From the NCBI GenBank assembly GCA_030762895.1, contig CM061063.1, forward strand, positions 70,119,836 to 70,183,835: 64,000 nt of DNA, read 5' to 3'. Source of the DNA: Sophora flavescens (taxonomy: Eukaryota; Streptophyta; Magnoliopsida; Fabales; Fabaceae). This document shows, in pieces, positions 10,189-21,759 of the stretch (position 1 is its first letter; each line of letters opens with the position of its first letter). Below the pieces are notes generated by a model. It saw only the letters and a list, made by a program, of their open reading frames with translations. It was not told the DNA's origin and ran no database searches. The position numbers and the translations under genes were made by a program.

Positions 10189-11400
10189 TATTTAGAGGTA
10201 AAAGGATATAATTTGAATCAGTAAAAAAAATTTAGAAAATTAAAAGCTTTCTCCGAAGATAATTAAGACACTATAATCAAAGATTATCCATAGAAAAGGA
10301 AACAATTCAGGCAAAAAGTGAGTCAAAAAAAAAAAACTCAAGCAAAAGGTAACCTAAAGTCAGTAAAAACAATAAGGAATATTGAAAAAATTAAGCAATA
10401 CTTTTTTTTGAAAGAAAAAAATTAAGCAATACTTGAGTACTCCACATTTCTATAAATAAAAAATAATTAAATGATGAAACATATTGTTTAGGTTCTGTAT
10501 TAAAGGGGTAAGTTGGGCCAACATAGGTAGCCCACTGTCTAATAAACTAATACAATTTTTTTTTAAAAAAATAAAAGTAAATAAGGGTTACTGCATAACA
10601 CCCATACATGTGCCACCGGCAAAGATGAAGGAGAGCAGCGACGGTTGTCCGTTGCAATCACCATGGCGGATCTCAGTTTATTGCAGATTGGCGGCTTGAA
10701 ATTCATGGACATGTGATGGTCACGGTGGCTGTCCAGTTCAGCGATCGTGGCTTCGACGGTTCCGGTGTTGCAGTGGAGGTCTTGCTGGTGGAGGGCTGGA
10801 AAGCAGGTTGGGATTTGCTCTGACACCAAATCATTAAAATGTAAGTATGTATATTGCAATGAATAAGAAAAAGAAAAAGAAAAAGAAATGTGAAATGAAA
10901 ATTGAATATAATGTTTTTTCAGATGGGTTGGAAAACAAACAAAAGGGAAGGGGAGGCCTTACTGAATGGAGTGTTGATTGATTGGGTTTAGTTTAAGGAT
11001 GAATGGGTGATGTTTCTTCCATTGTTTGTTGGAAAAATTCCTATAAGGTGGATAGAAGGGTGAACTTGTATTTTTGAATGTATTGAGCGTGCAGAGGTTA
11101 TAAAGAGGTTTGTTTTTTTTGTTGTTGTTTTTGTTTTGAATGAGGTTATAAAGAGTTAAGGATGGGGAAAGCTAGAGTAAGCAGTAACCATTTCAAGTTT
11201 TGAAATTTGAAATGATTCACGTTCCAAACTGTTTTATCTGCAGGTTATCTTTCAAACTTTTTTCAAAGTTATCTTTCAATAGTGTTACCGACTCAGTTTT
11301 TTCAAATCCATCAATCTTGTGAGTGATGCGGTTACTGAGGAATTTGGTGTTTGCGGTTAGTGAGATGAGAGGGAGGTAGGGTATTACAGTAAAACCATTT
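9958..11400. other. Helitron 5' region with a possible retroelement leader remnant
   Basis: No intact gene. There is an (AT)n tract at about 10124-10172. On the minus strand near 10815-10830, TTTGGTGTCAGAGC is one mismatch from the TGGTATCAGAGC primer-binding site (initiator Met tRNA) of Copia retrotransposons, and a 98-residue ORF (10563-10859) runs out from it. This could be a captured retroelement leader, but no LTR pair is visible. The GC-richer block 10600-10810 stands out from the AT-rich surroundings. Confidence 0.35.
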
Positions 11401-11413
11401 AATCTATTAGTAT

Positions 11414-11505
11414 AGAAGATATATAGTTTTAGGGGTATATTTGTAATATATAAAATTTTGACACCAAAAAATTGTTTTTTTTGCTACTCTGCCATTATAT
11501 TATTG
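11414..11505 (-). repeat. Direct repeat R1 at the Helitron right edge, copy A
   Basis: Same sequence as R2 at 9062-9164, in direct orientation, ending in GCCATTATATTATTG where the ATC microsatellite begins. Just inside it, minus-strand TCTATACTAATAGATT (11401-11416) resembles a second Helitron 5' terminus. Two such ends 2.3 kb apart suggest two nested or tandem Helitrons. Confidence 0.6.
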
Positions 11506-12000
<495 letters not shown>

Positions 12001-14971
12001 AGGGGTGTTCGCGGATTGGATCCGATCGGTTTTAAACAAAACATAACAGAATCATTCAAAACAGAACAGAATCATTCTCTTGCTCATCACCAAAATTGCA
12101 ATCAACATTTTCCTTACTATTAGAGTATGCATCTAAGTGGCTAGTACAGACTACAGAGGAATATGAAGTAATGAATAAGAAGAAGAATATTAGAGAAGTA
12201 AGGAGACTTAGGAGGGAGAAGCAGAAATCACCAGTAATCACCTAATGCCTAACCTTCTCACATTATTTAAATTTAATCATGAAATCCTCACAAGAAATCT
12301 CTCAACCTAGAGCTATGCACTCTATGACCATTAACTGCATTACAAATAACATGATTTTCAAAACCAAATTGAACTGCATGATAATTTGCACAGCAATAAT
12401 TAAGTAAACATGCATGACTCGTTGTGTTCTCTATTCCTTCAGTCACCTAAGACATGCAGTGGGTCCTCACTACCTTATGAATCGTTCACAACACTGATCC
12501 CTCCCTAGTCCCCACCAACCTTGATGAAGTACTTCCCATCAAACCTTGAAGTTTGATTTTATTTTACAATGTCCATTATAACCATAACACGTGAAATGAA
12601 CGAGTTGATTCACATGAAATGAAAGGTTTGAGGTGGTTGAGTTTGACGTAGGTACTCCAAAATTAGACACTAGGACAGTATGTTATGCCATTAAAGCATG
12701 AATAATAGATATTAACAACAATTCCCAAAATTTTCTTGTACTTCTCATATCTAGTGAGTGGTTATGATCTTGCTACTAGAAAGCATAACTGTGTGCCCCA
12801 CTGAAATATTCATGATAACCAGAATACACTCACGGGTAAGCAAAACTGGAATGCAGTACATCCAGTCATTGTGAAGACAGGAATTATTAGAGCTCATAAG
12901 CATGAATAATAGTTATCATTTTAATGTGATAACTAGAAACCAATTGTACATCCAATTCAATACACTTACAAAGTAGAATCTATGATTTTGAACCGAACCC
13001 TGCCATGTTGCAGTGGTTTTGAACAATACATTAAAGTACAATATTTCACTTTCCAACCATTAATCCATTATACATGACACATTAATTCCCAAGCCATTTG
13101 ATACTTTATGTTTGGACCACTCACTATACTTCCTAGGCCACTTTTAGCACCCCTGAAGATGAGGCCAAACTTTGGTTTATCAAAGATTCTACCTAAAACA
13201 TATGACCCTAACACTTCACAGTAGCTTTAATAGTTTCATAGTTCTTCAACTCACAGCATCAATTTTGGCTTAAAAGTCAAAGAACTCCTTCACACACCTA
13301 TTGCTCTTTAACTGTCAGCACAAATATGAGAAAAACAATGATACACAGTAAATTAGCAAACCATGAGATCAAAGTAACCGCATCAGACCAAATTGTGGCA
13401 TTGACAAAATTAACTCTTGAAACGAAAGATCAAAGAAAACCAAAAACCCAATCAAACCAAATTATGGCATAGTCAAATTAAGCAAGAAATAGCAATGGGT
13501 GACACACAGCACAAATTAGCAGACCACAAAATCTGCTTTGTGCAGACCACAAAGCCAAAAACCGAAACTAGTAAACAAACCAAAATTGCATGCTAAATAT
13601 AACATCTAATAAAATCGTCTTTCATTGGAAGCCAACTACCAACATTCTTTCTGAAATAGCCTAAAAGTGTATCTGGCCGAATTAGCATAAAAAACAATAG
13701 CTTTCAATAAATAAATAAATATAGCATCAGAAAAACCATAACACTTTGAAACACTTTGAGAAGACCCATAATAAAAAAAAATAAAAAATACCTATTTCCA
13801 TAAACACTTTGAAACCCTTCGATCCTTTCCTTAAAAATCCAAATCCAAAGAAGAACAATGGTATGAGATCCAGAGCAGAGATTGAGATCTGACAAAGTGA
13901 GAGAGAAAAACATTAAATAAAGACTAAATAGATGATTTGAGAGAAGAAATCTTAAACATTTGAAGAAAAAAATCTGAAACAATTAATTGAAGAATGATAA
14001 ATAACATGTACCTGAGTTGAGAGAGCGAAATCGAGAGTTGAGAGAGTATGAGATTGAAAGAGCAGCTAACGAAAATTGATTTGAAGGTAGGGTTCTTGGA
14101 GTTTTGGGTTCGGAGTTGGAATTTATGTGAATCACGCTGGTACGTTTTTGATTTGGGGAAAAATGGGTCAGAGAAATTTAGGATCAGCTCTATAAGGATT
14201 CGATCGGGGACTTGTTAGAAGGCAATCAGGGGCTGACCCGTAAACCCTTCAGCCCTAAGGATTTTAGCCCATTCAATCAGGGGGACTGTGTTGGGTTAGG
14301 GTTAAAAAGGCCTTTTTTAAGTGGGCTTAATTTTAATAGGGCTCAATGTAGGGTTTTTGGGGTCTTGGCCCACGAAATTCAGCCCCATTGACAGCTCTGC
14401 ACATGAGCCTATTGAAGATTTAAGGAGGCAGTATTTATCCATCTATTCAATGAAAGACTATAGATTGAATTAGGTATAGTGACTATATCACTATAGGTAG
14501 AGGGTAGTGGAACATGTATTAGGACAAGATTGGATAAACATGAACAATTTATGTGGAGTTAATTCTGATTAGAATAAATTGGCAATTGCTGAAGATTCAC
14601 TTACTTTGTATGCTTCACTTTTCAAAATATGGAACCACTACTTTGAGCTAGCATATAAAGTATTTTATGCTGCAGTTAGCATTCTTTAGAGGTTTTAATA
14701 AGAAATTATGTGGCCGATTCCTATTTTTCAGTAAGCCTTCCTGTTTGTAATATCTTTTTCCTCTTTTGGATAACAAATGGATTTCTTGTCTCTATTTTTT
14801 ATGTCTCCTTCTCATCTCTTTCGTGCAAGTATCCTTCCCTTTGTGATTTTTCATTGTGTGCATAATCATGATTTTTATCTTCTCACGGCTGTGTTTATAT
14901 AGATGGTATACATGGGATATAATATTAAATTTGGAAGGTCGTCATATTTAGTAACTTGACATGTTCTGCAG
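12001..14971. other. Spacer, non-coding, with possible hAT-like termini
   Basis: No convincing gene. It begins AGGGGTGTTCGCGGATTGG, a motif common at ends of plant hAT-like non-autonomous elements. Around 14220-14400 is a G-rich segment whose reverse complement starts CAGAGCTGTCAATGGGGC, also transposon-end-like. I could not find a matching target-site duplication, so an element spanning 12001-14398 is only possible. Small ORFs at 12056-12241 and 13704-13982 on the minus strand have no domains. No upstream cyclin-T exons were recognised here. Confidence 0.4.
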
Positions 14972-17266
14972 ATCATTGCAATAGTGTGCACGTTTCTTGC
15001 TGGGAAGGTTGAAGAAACTCCTCGCCCACTTAGAGATGTAATTCTTGTTTCATATGAAATTATAAATAAGAAGGATCCTTCAGCTGTTCAGAGAATCAAA
15101 CAAAAGGTATGTCATATGCCCCTCACTACCACCTGTTAATAATTTTTTTTAACATTAATTTGCTTTAGTTCACTGCATTCAATGATCTCTTATCTTTCTC
15201 CCAACTCCCATTCTAGTGGAAACATTACATTTCTGTCACGGAACATATTAGTTGCTTTTGTAAGAGGCTAGTACATGCAACAATTTTGACATGCAAGTTT
15301 AATCTGAAATAAGATTTCTGAACGGAATACTTGTTTTCCAGTAATTTTACTCTATTTAACATTCTGGGCATTTATTTCAAAATCAAATTTCTTTTGAAAT
15401 TTTAATTATGCTCCTTGCTCTTGTTTGCAGCATGATTTTTTTCTCATGCAATTATTTTTACTTGAAACTATGACATAGGAAGTGTACGAAGAGCAGAAAG
15501 AATTAATTTTACTTGGAGAGAGGGCGGTTCTTGCGACTATTGGTTTTGATCTTAATGTGCTCCATCCTTATAAACCCCTTGTTGAGGCAATAAAGAAATT
15601 CAAAGTTGCTCAAAATGCCCTTGCTCAAGTTGAGTGGAATTTTGTAAATGATGGGTATGAAGATTACACCATTTTCGTTATGGCCAACGGCCTTTGATTT
15701 TTCTTTTCTGAAATTAGGATGTGGTATGCAGACTTCGGACATCTCTTTGCTTGCAATTTAAGCCCCATCATATTGCTGCTGGAGCCATATTCCTTGCTGC
15801 AAAGTTCCTCAAGGTGAAGCTGCCATCAGATGGGGAGAAGGTCTGGTGGCAAGAGTTTGATGACACCCCACTCCAGTTGGAGGGTTGGTGTCTTCTTCTT
15901 TAGTACTAGTGGTATAAAGAAATGAGGAAAAAAAAACGTACTATCTCGTTGTCATGTCTCTTTCTTCTCCTGCATCTCATTCATTTTGCTTGTTTCTCTT
16001 TTTTTTGAGTGTGTGGTGGACTGGTGGTATCTTAATAAGAGTATAATTGTTGAAGTATTTGAGTAGACTGGGCAACCTAGCTAATAGTTAATATAATTTT
16101 TTATTGACATTGTACCTTTACTTTTTGCAGAAGTTAGTAACCAAATGTTGGAGCTTTATGAACAAAACCGAATGGCAGCATCCATTGATGTTGAAGGAGC
16201 TGCAAGTGGTGTCAATCGACTCACTGAAAAAGCTCCAGCTGGCAATGATGAAACTACAACTAACAGCAATTCGCATACTGGAGCCACAAGTTCAAGACTT
16301 GAAATTTCAAAACCTGCAGCATCTAAGAATGCGTTTGTGTCATCTGCTGCTAATCATGTTGGGCGTCCTGTATCAAATAACGGTAAAAGTGGTGATTATG
16401 AGAGCACAGAAATGAAACATAGGGTGGGAGATGATGCCAAAGGCAATCATCATTCTGGGCAGGAACCTCTATCATATAACGAAAACTTGCAGGAACCTCA
16501 AGGAAACTATGTTGGGAAAAGCGAAACGAAGGAAGATACTGAATTGAATGATAAACATAGCAGCAGAAACCAAAATCACAGTGATGGTATATCTGCACCG
16601 CCTCAACATGAAGCCATCAAAAGAATTGATAGGGACAAGGTAAAGGCTGCATTAGAGAAACGGAAGAAAGTAACTGGTCGTATAACTAAGAAAGCAGAGT
16701 TCATGGATGATGATGATCTCATTGAGAAGGAACTCGAAGATGGAATTGAACTGGCCGCTCAGAGCGAGAAGAATAAACAGGATAGACGGCAAAGCGGGTC
16801 TAAGCCCTCAGACAGATCAGATTATGTGAATACGCAGCATGGAAAACATCAAGATCATGGAGAGGAGCATCTTCATGGGAAGAAGGTTCTGCCGTCATAC
16901 GAAGCTGATCCAAGTGCTGTGGAAGAATGGGAGGTGTCAGCATTTGATGAGGTTGACGTAGGGCTACGGTCACCCAAGTCAAGCAACCACAAGAGAAAAG
17001 CAGTGAGGTCACCTGATAGAGGAGTGGAGGGTAAAAGGTGGCATAATTATGGCTCTGGACCTTCCAACCATAGTCGATTTGATTATATGGAAGATCGAAA
17101 CAAGGTCAGCCGACTGGTAGACAGCAAAACCATGTTTGATGCAGTGTTTGGTGTGGCTGAACATGACTCGGTTATTGTTTTGAACTCTTGTCTGAGAACA
17201 TATGCCTGCTTTCGGAACAAAAGATCCTTGAATGCTCTCAACTCTGGTATGATCCTGCCAGCTTAG
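14972..17266 (+). CDS. Cyclin-T (T1-4/T1-5 type), 5'-truncated, copy A
   Basis: Cyclin T pairs with CDK9/CDKC as P-TEFb, which phosphorylates RNA polymerase II in the nucleus to promote elongation. Exons are 14972-15106, 15479-15654, 15732-15883 and 16131-17266, all with GT-AG borders, joining in frame to 532 codons. The first exon starts within the first cyclin fold (FLAGKVEETPRPL). The second has KELILLGERAVLATIGFDLN and HPYKPLVEAIKKFKVAQNAL. The third has LCLQFKPHHIAAGAIFLAAK. The fourth holds a hydrophilic tail with KVKAALEKRKK, acidic DDDDLIEKELEDGIELA and RSPDR. The roughly 100 N-terminal residues of the family, including the start of the cyclin box and the start codon, are absent. The last ~50 residues look atypical. 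The retained exons are open, but as it stands this is a gene fragment or pseudogene. Confidence 0.85.
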
Positions 17267-17611
17267 CTGCCATAAAATCCCCCTAGTTATGGAAATTTCA
17301 CTAAATTGAAAGGTAATTTTAACTAAATCAGTTTGGTTGGTAGAACCAATTCCATTTTATGGATATATGGGAAAATTTGTATTATTGAAAGTGTGAGGTT
17401 TTATATAAATTAAAGGAGGACTTGTAATAGAACTTTTTCATAAGATCATGGATTTTTGATTATTATTATTATCATCCCTGTGAAATAATAGTAATCATGA
17501 TGTTTAGAAACTTGCTACTGTTGTACGATCCTTTCAGATATGATGAGTAAATAATATTGCTCATGGGAAAAAAACAAATGACTCGCTGATTTACCGGTTC
17601 TACTTATTTGT
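17267..17611 (+). other. Uninterrupted cyclin-T 3'-UTR (Helitron empty-site paralogue)
   Basis: Follows the cyclin-T stop directly. It contains GGATATATGGG (17361 on), a short ATT tract and ATCATCCCTGTGAAATAATAG without interruption. The same sequence is split by the Helitron between 601-764 and 11869-12000. It is therefore the best reference for the pre-insertion sequence. Confidence 0.75.
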
Positions 17612-17984
17612 GTCACACACCGTACCTACCATATCTATTTGTTATGCATTAGTTTGGCTTGAATCGTATACTTTTGTAGCATCAACATCGAGCAGACAGT
17701 TGAATTCCAATTCTTTCTTTTATGAAAATAAAATGACCATATTATAATCAGATTTTCTCTTTTGGTATTAATCTTTCATCCATTCCTATAAGATTAAGAA
17801 TGGCAGTATTCGGATTCATCCACGTATGCGGATTCATCCACGTATGAACAAGACATAAAACTACGAGGATGATGAAACTCCCTTATTTTTGGTGGTCTTA
17901 TGTAGTTGGATCAATGTAAATCTGTATGAAAACATAAGACAAGTATTATGTGATCGGTTCTCCGGTTTGGTGGTATAAATCTTT
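17612..17984. other. Intergenic, no gene seen
   Basis: Contains a short direct repeat, GCGGATTCATCCACGTATG preceded by a near copy (about 17811-17847). No coding or element features were recognised. It ends abruptly at the TIR element start. Confidence 0.6.
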
Positions 17985-18888
17985 GGGCTTTGTTATTAAC
18001 ACCTTGCATATTGCTCTTCACATCTTGTAACACTTTTTAAAAAAAAAATTCCCTCAAAATACCCTTGCACATCAATATTCCCTCCCTTCCCCAACAACCG
18101 ATCCAGAAAAAACCATCTCTCTACGCAGCCAAGGGTTCCGCCTCCACCCCTCAAAGTTCTTCCTCTTCCTTCTTGCTTCCTCAGTTGCGCAGCTTTCGGT
18201 CAAGCTTTCCGGTTTTGCCTCCACCCCTCAAAGTTCTTCCTCTTCTGGTGAGTTTCTTACAACCTTAACTCTCCTCCTCTTTCTTTTTTTCCCCCAAAAA
18301 TCGCAATCCCATTTTCTGATTTTGTTAGCCTCCGAATTTAGTATTCCGGACGCATAATATGGTAGGGAGTCGTTCGGATTTTGCGTTCCCCAGACACCTT
18401 CCGGAATCCTCTTTCCGGACACATTCCGGAACCCTCTTTTTGGTAACATAGTGAAAGAATCAGTCGCAAGCCCAAAAACGATCGAGACTCGTAGCACGGG
18501 TCGCTTCGCCGTTACTGAAAGTGAAGAGGAAGATGAAGAAGAGGAATTGGTGAGGGATAATCGCTTGAAATTTGAGTCGGAATATGAGGACGATGCAAGT
18601 GAATCGGATTCTGACACGACAGATGATGAAGAAGTTGCAGATGAGGAATTGCCTGGTGGGTTGAACAACCAGAAAAAAAAAATTCAATGTTTTCACCAGG
18701 AGGGAAGAGGGAGAACTTTGAGGGGTGGAGGTTGAACCCTTGGCTACGTAGGGAGACGGTTTTTCCGTATGGGTTGTGGGGGAAGGGAGGGAATATCGAT
18801 GTGCATGGGTATTTTGGGGAAATTATTTTTAAAAAAAAGTGTTGCAAGATGTGAAGAGCAATAAGAAAGGTGTTAATAGCATGTCAAA
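17985..18888 (+). mobile_element. TIR element 1 with ~190-bp inverted arms, copy A
   Basis: The left arm (about 17985-18169) starts GGGCTTTGTTATTAACACC and the right arm (about 18700-18888) is its inverted copy, ending GGTGTTAATAGCATG. Both arms share the block around CATCAATATTCCCTCCC and CCTCCACCCCTCAAAGTTCT. A ~29-bp motif (CCTCCACCCCTCAAAGTTCT core) is repeated at about 18140 and 18219. The core carries an open acidic segment at 18451-18735. No transposase and no clean target-site duplication were found. Long arms with a captured gene-like core suggest a Pack-type (Mutator-like) element, but the superfamily is unproven. Confidence 0.7.
18451..18735 (+). pseudogene. Acidic Ser/Glu/Asp-rich segment in TIR element 1
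   Basis: A 94-residue frame with runs such as TESEEEDEEEELVRDNR and ASESDSDTTDDEE. The same segment occurs at 25096-25365, 44582-44866 and 49555-49790. It looks like part of an acidic disordered region captured from a host nuclear or nucleolar-type protein, but I do not recognise the parent gene. The Met is simply the first in frame; no promoter or splice signals are obvious. Confidence 0.4.
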
Positions 18889-20112
18889 GATCTTTTGTTT
18901 TTCGATGGTCCTACTCCTAGCTAGCTTAGCATTTGTTACAAGGTGCTTCCGGTGGAATTATCATTGTGGAATTTTGTGATGCAAGTATCATGTAAGGCCC
19001 ATTACATTTACCTAAGGCACCTATCGTTGATTCGACATCCTGTTCCCATATGGCAGCATTTATTTGCTTATAAGAACACCTAATACCCTTAATCCTCTAA
19101 AGTGCGCAAGATAACAGATCACCACCGACGCGGAAAGTCGGAAACGAAGGGAGTATTGTGTTTGAGAAAGTTGGAAAAAAAAATATTATGTTGATAATCG
19201 ATTTTTGTATAATCGATTATTGTGATGATCGATTACAATCAAAATTAGTTTTTGTTTGGATCTATTTGCTGAAAAATGATTTTAAAATAATATATTTCGT
19301 TTGGGTGATGAAAAAAAAATCAATTTTACATAGTAATGAAAAATGGTTTGAAGTTATTTGTTTATAATATTTAATAGAAAAATTGAATAATATTTAATTT
19401 TTTATAATCAGATTTATTCACTTTTTACATTTTTTTTTCTTTAACTTATTTTACAAAATTTGAATGTATAATATTAGAGGCTTCAGAGGGTATATGCTGG
19501 GGTATTAAGGGCAGTGGCCAGTGGGTTACATTGGGGATATTGGGGGGTTATACCCTGGGGAAATGGGGATATAAGGGGCAACAAGCTTCAGATAAGAAAA
19601 TAATCATTATAAATCATCTAAAAGCATGTTTGGGAAAAAATTTCACAAATTTAAATTTTTTCTCAAACAGATGTTTTTACTGATCAGTTGTTTTCTGAAT
19701 AATTATTTATGTTTGGGTTTAAAGCTGAAATGAAAAAAAAAAAGCTTTTTTATACAATTTTAAGCTTTTTTTAAGCATATGTGAAGTAGGACTATTGGAT
19801 GGAAATTTTCTGAATATTTTGAAAACACACTTTGCCTTTCCCGTAATAACTAATAACCCCTCTGTGCTGGTTATGTGGCGCATGCTTGCCTTTGTTTCGT
19901 GAAGGATAGCAGTAGGAGATTTCAATCCATTGAATTAGCTTTTCAATCCACTGATTGTGACGTAGTTTTTCAACTTGCGACTTGCTATATATTTGCAAAT
20001 CTTTGTTTTAATAAGGGTCCAATCCATGGAATTAAATATAAGTTTTTTTCCCAATGGTGCAAATCTTTTTCAATTAATGCATTAAACTCATTTCATTTCA
20101 ATTGAACTTGGA
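18889..20112. repeat. Flank module X1 (copy of the unit tail)
   Basis: No gene. About 1.2 kb beginning GATCTTTTGTTTTTCGATGGTC matches 25531-26757 and 49981-51202, each time directly right of a TIR element. Here the match ends at TTGGAT and continues into unrelated TTTGAATCC. In the other copies it passes into the cyclin 3'-UTR. Most of this block is deleted in unit B. Confidence 0.75.
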
Positions 20113-20800
20113 TTTTGAATCCAATTTTTTTAGACGTAGGTCACATGTATAAGCCTTATGGCCATTAGATATTGATTGTGGCATTATGCTATGATATTGT
20201 GAGCCACTGTGGTTATTTTTGTAAACATGATGTTGTGATTGATATTTATGTTATAAAACAATGTCATATTTTTATTTTTGTTTATAATTTACCTCTCAAA
20301 TTCTCTTTGTTATTAAACTGAAAGGATTTAATTGTTATGTACTGACAGTGTAAAGATTTTTTATACTGTCAACCAATCATAACTTACCATATTAGCAAAA
20401 ATGTTTGACTCTTACACTAACAATGCATAGCAATTTAAACTCAAACTGAAATATATATTGTTTTAATTTAACTATTGTAAAAAATAATATGTTTTCACAT
20501 GTTTTCCATAATCATGGAAAAAAAGTTAGAAATTTTATTCAATTTTTTATAAATAGATAAAATTTTGATTACAAGAATCACAAGATATATATAAAAAAAC
20601 TAATGTTAAAAGAAAAAAAATATTATAAACAAATATCTTTATACCTTTTTTCGTAATTTACTATATAAAAGTGATTATTTTTACAGCACCCAAACGAAAT
20701 AGATTATCTTAAAAGCGCTTTCAGCAAAAATAATCGATTATTTGAAAACAGATTATCAGCATAATCTTTTTTTCCAGCTTTCCCAAACACATTCTAACAG
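19144..20800. mobile_element. Foldback-like element, unit A
   Basis: A segment at about 19144-19330 (GAAAGTTGGAAAAAA, GATAATCGAT, TTTCGTTTGGGTGATG) recurs inverted at about 20640-20800 (CATAATCTTTTTTTCCAGCTTTCCCAAACAC and CACCCAAACGAAAT). This gives loose inverted arms around ~1.3 kb. No coding region or target-site duplication was identified. Unit B keeps only the right arm at about 45060-45215. Confidence 0.4.
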
Positions 20801-21101
20801 TCCCATTTTTAAGATGCATAGAAAACAATTTTTTTCAGAAAAGAAGCTTTTTTAAAAATTAAACAAGATACCCAAACACAACAAAATTTACCAATCCAGA
20901 TTTTTTTTTTATTTAAAAAAAACAACTAAAACACAAATAATCTGGCACCCCGTAGTAATGACAAACAAGGGTGTGATACTAGTAAGTGAGGTTTTAACTC
21001 GCTTGATGGGCCCTCAACCTGGATAAACATATTAGTTTGAACTAAATTTTTGAATTTTTGCATATTGCTCGATGGAAGCGACGAACGATTAGCGATCGAG
21101 G
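20801..21101. other. Intergenic, no gene seen
   Basis: AT-rich sequence between the foldback arm and the hAT-like MITE. No features were recognised beyond A and T runs. Confidence 0.6.
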
Positions 21102-21759
21102 TTCTAGGTAGGGCTGGGAATATGATAGGCCGAGCTTGGCCCTGGTAAGCCTGGGCCTGGCCTGTGTTCCAGTCGTGAGGCCTGAGCCTGGCCTATAGCC
21201 TGATATAGGCCAATTTCTAAGGTCAGGGCCCGAGCCTACTTTAAAGCCTGACCTGGCCTAGCCTGACCTGAAAGCCTACTTAAAAGCCCCTACCTATCAA
21301 CAAGACATTTAAATATGCATTCATCTATAAATAGGTCACGGTCCTTCACTTGTAAATAGGCTCGTAGGTCTCTAATGACAAAGAAGTTGGTAGACATATA
21401 CTAATAAATAGGTCACTAGGCATTCACAAATAAACAAGCAAGTAAGCCACTACATGGCCAATATGCCTTTACCTTTAAATATTATGAATAATATAAATAA
21501 TATATTATAGTATTATAATATAATATATTATATTATACATATATATTTATGTGTGTGTATGTGTTAAATAGGCCTGCCTGATAGGCCTAATAGACTTTTT
21601 TTAAAACCTTAGGCCTGACCTATTTAACTATATATGTTTTTTTATAAAGCCTTGACCTGACCTTTTTACTGAATAGGATAGGTCGAGCTATGCCTTAAAT
21701 AGGCTAGATCGTAAACCTCCGACGAACGGCCTGGCCTATTCCCACCCTTAATTCTAGGT
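21102..21759. mobile_element. hAT-like MITE with 8-bp TSD, unit A
   Basis: TTCTAGGT occurs at 21102-21109 and again at 21752-21759, bracketing a 642-bp element. It starts AGGGCTGGGAATATGATAGGCC and ends GGCCTATTCCCACCCTTAA, an imperfect terminal inverted repeat. The interior is rich in GGCCTG/CAGGCC words. The 8-bp duplication and the GGGNNGGGAATA ends fit hAT-superfamily non-autonomous elements. It has no coding capacity. Confidence 0.8.

Larger units (their letters stand above)
765..11505 (-). mobile_element. Helitron, copy A (about 10.7 kb, minus strand)
   Basis: The left border is a classic Helitron 3' end read on the minus strand: a hairpin, five bases, CTAG, then a host T. The interior holds a Pif1 helicase and an HUH Rep region in the order expected for a RepHel protein. 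The right border is less certain. The last unique sequence before the ATC repeat ends at 11505, while a TC-type 5' terminus (minus-strand TCTATACTAATAGATT) lies at 11401-11416. Helitrons insert between A and T without target-site duplication, which fits the left junction. The uninterrupted UTR paralogue at 17361-17611 acts as an empty-site reference. Confidence 0.85.

Noticed and set aside
13704..13982. 92-residue minus-strand Phe/Leu-rich frame (also at 39835-40113), possibly a membrane peptide
   Set aside because: Composition follows the AT-rich DNA. No recognisable family, and no promoter or conserved splice structure is demonstrable.
16800..17012. Minus-strand frames over the cyclin-T exon (16350-16598, 16800-17012) and the alternative plus-strand frame at 16104-16415
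   Set aside because: They overlap the well-supported cyclin-T frame and show no family resemblance.
18228..18668. Ser-rich minus-strand frames over the TIR elements (18228-18668, 24852-25343, 44464-44799, 49293-49793)
   Set aside because: The Ser runs are the reverse-strand reading of GAA/GAT-rich acidic codons. They could be real but have no domain, and the plus-strand acidic frame is the simpler reading.
17985..18888. The TIR element as an LTR retrotransposon or CACTA element
   Set aside because: The ends are inverted, not direct, repeats, and there is no CACTA terminus, primer-binding site or reverse transcriptase.
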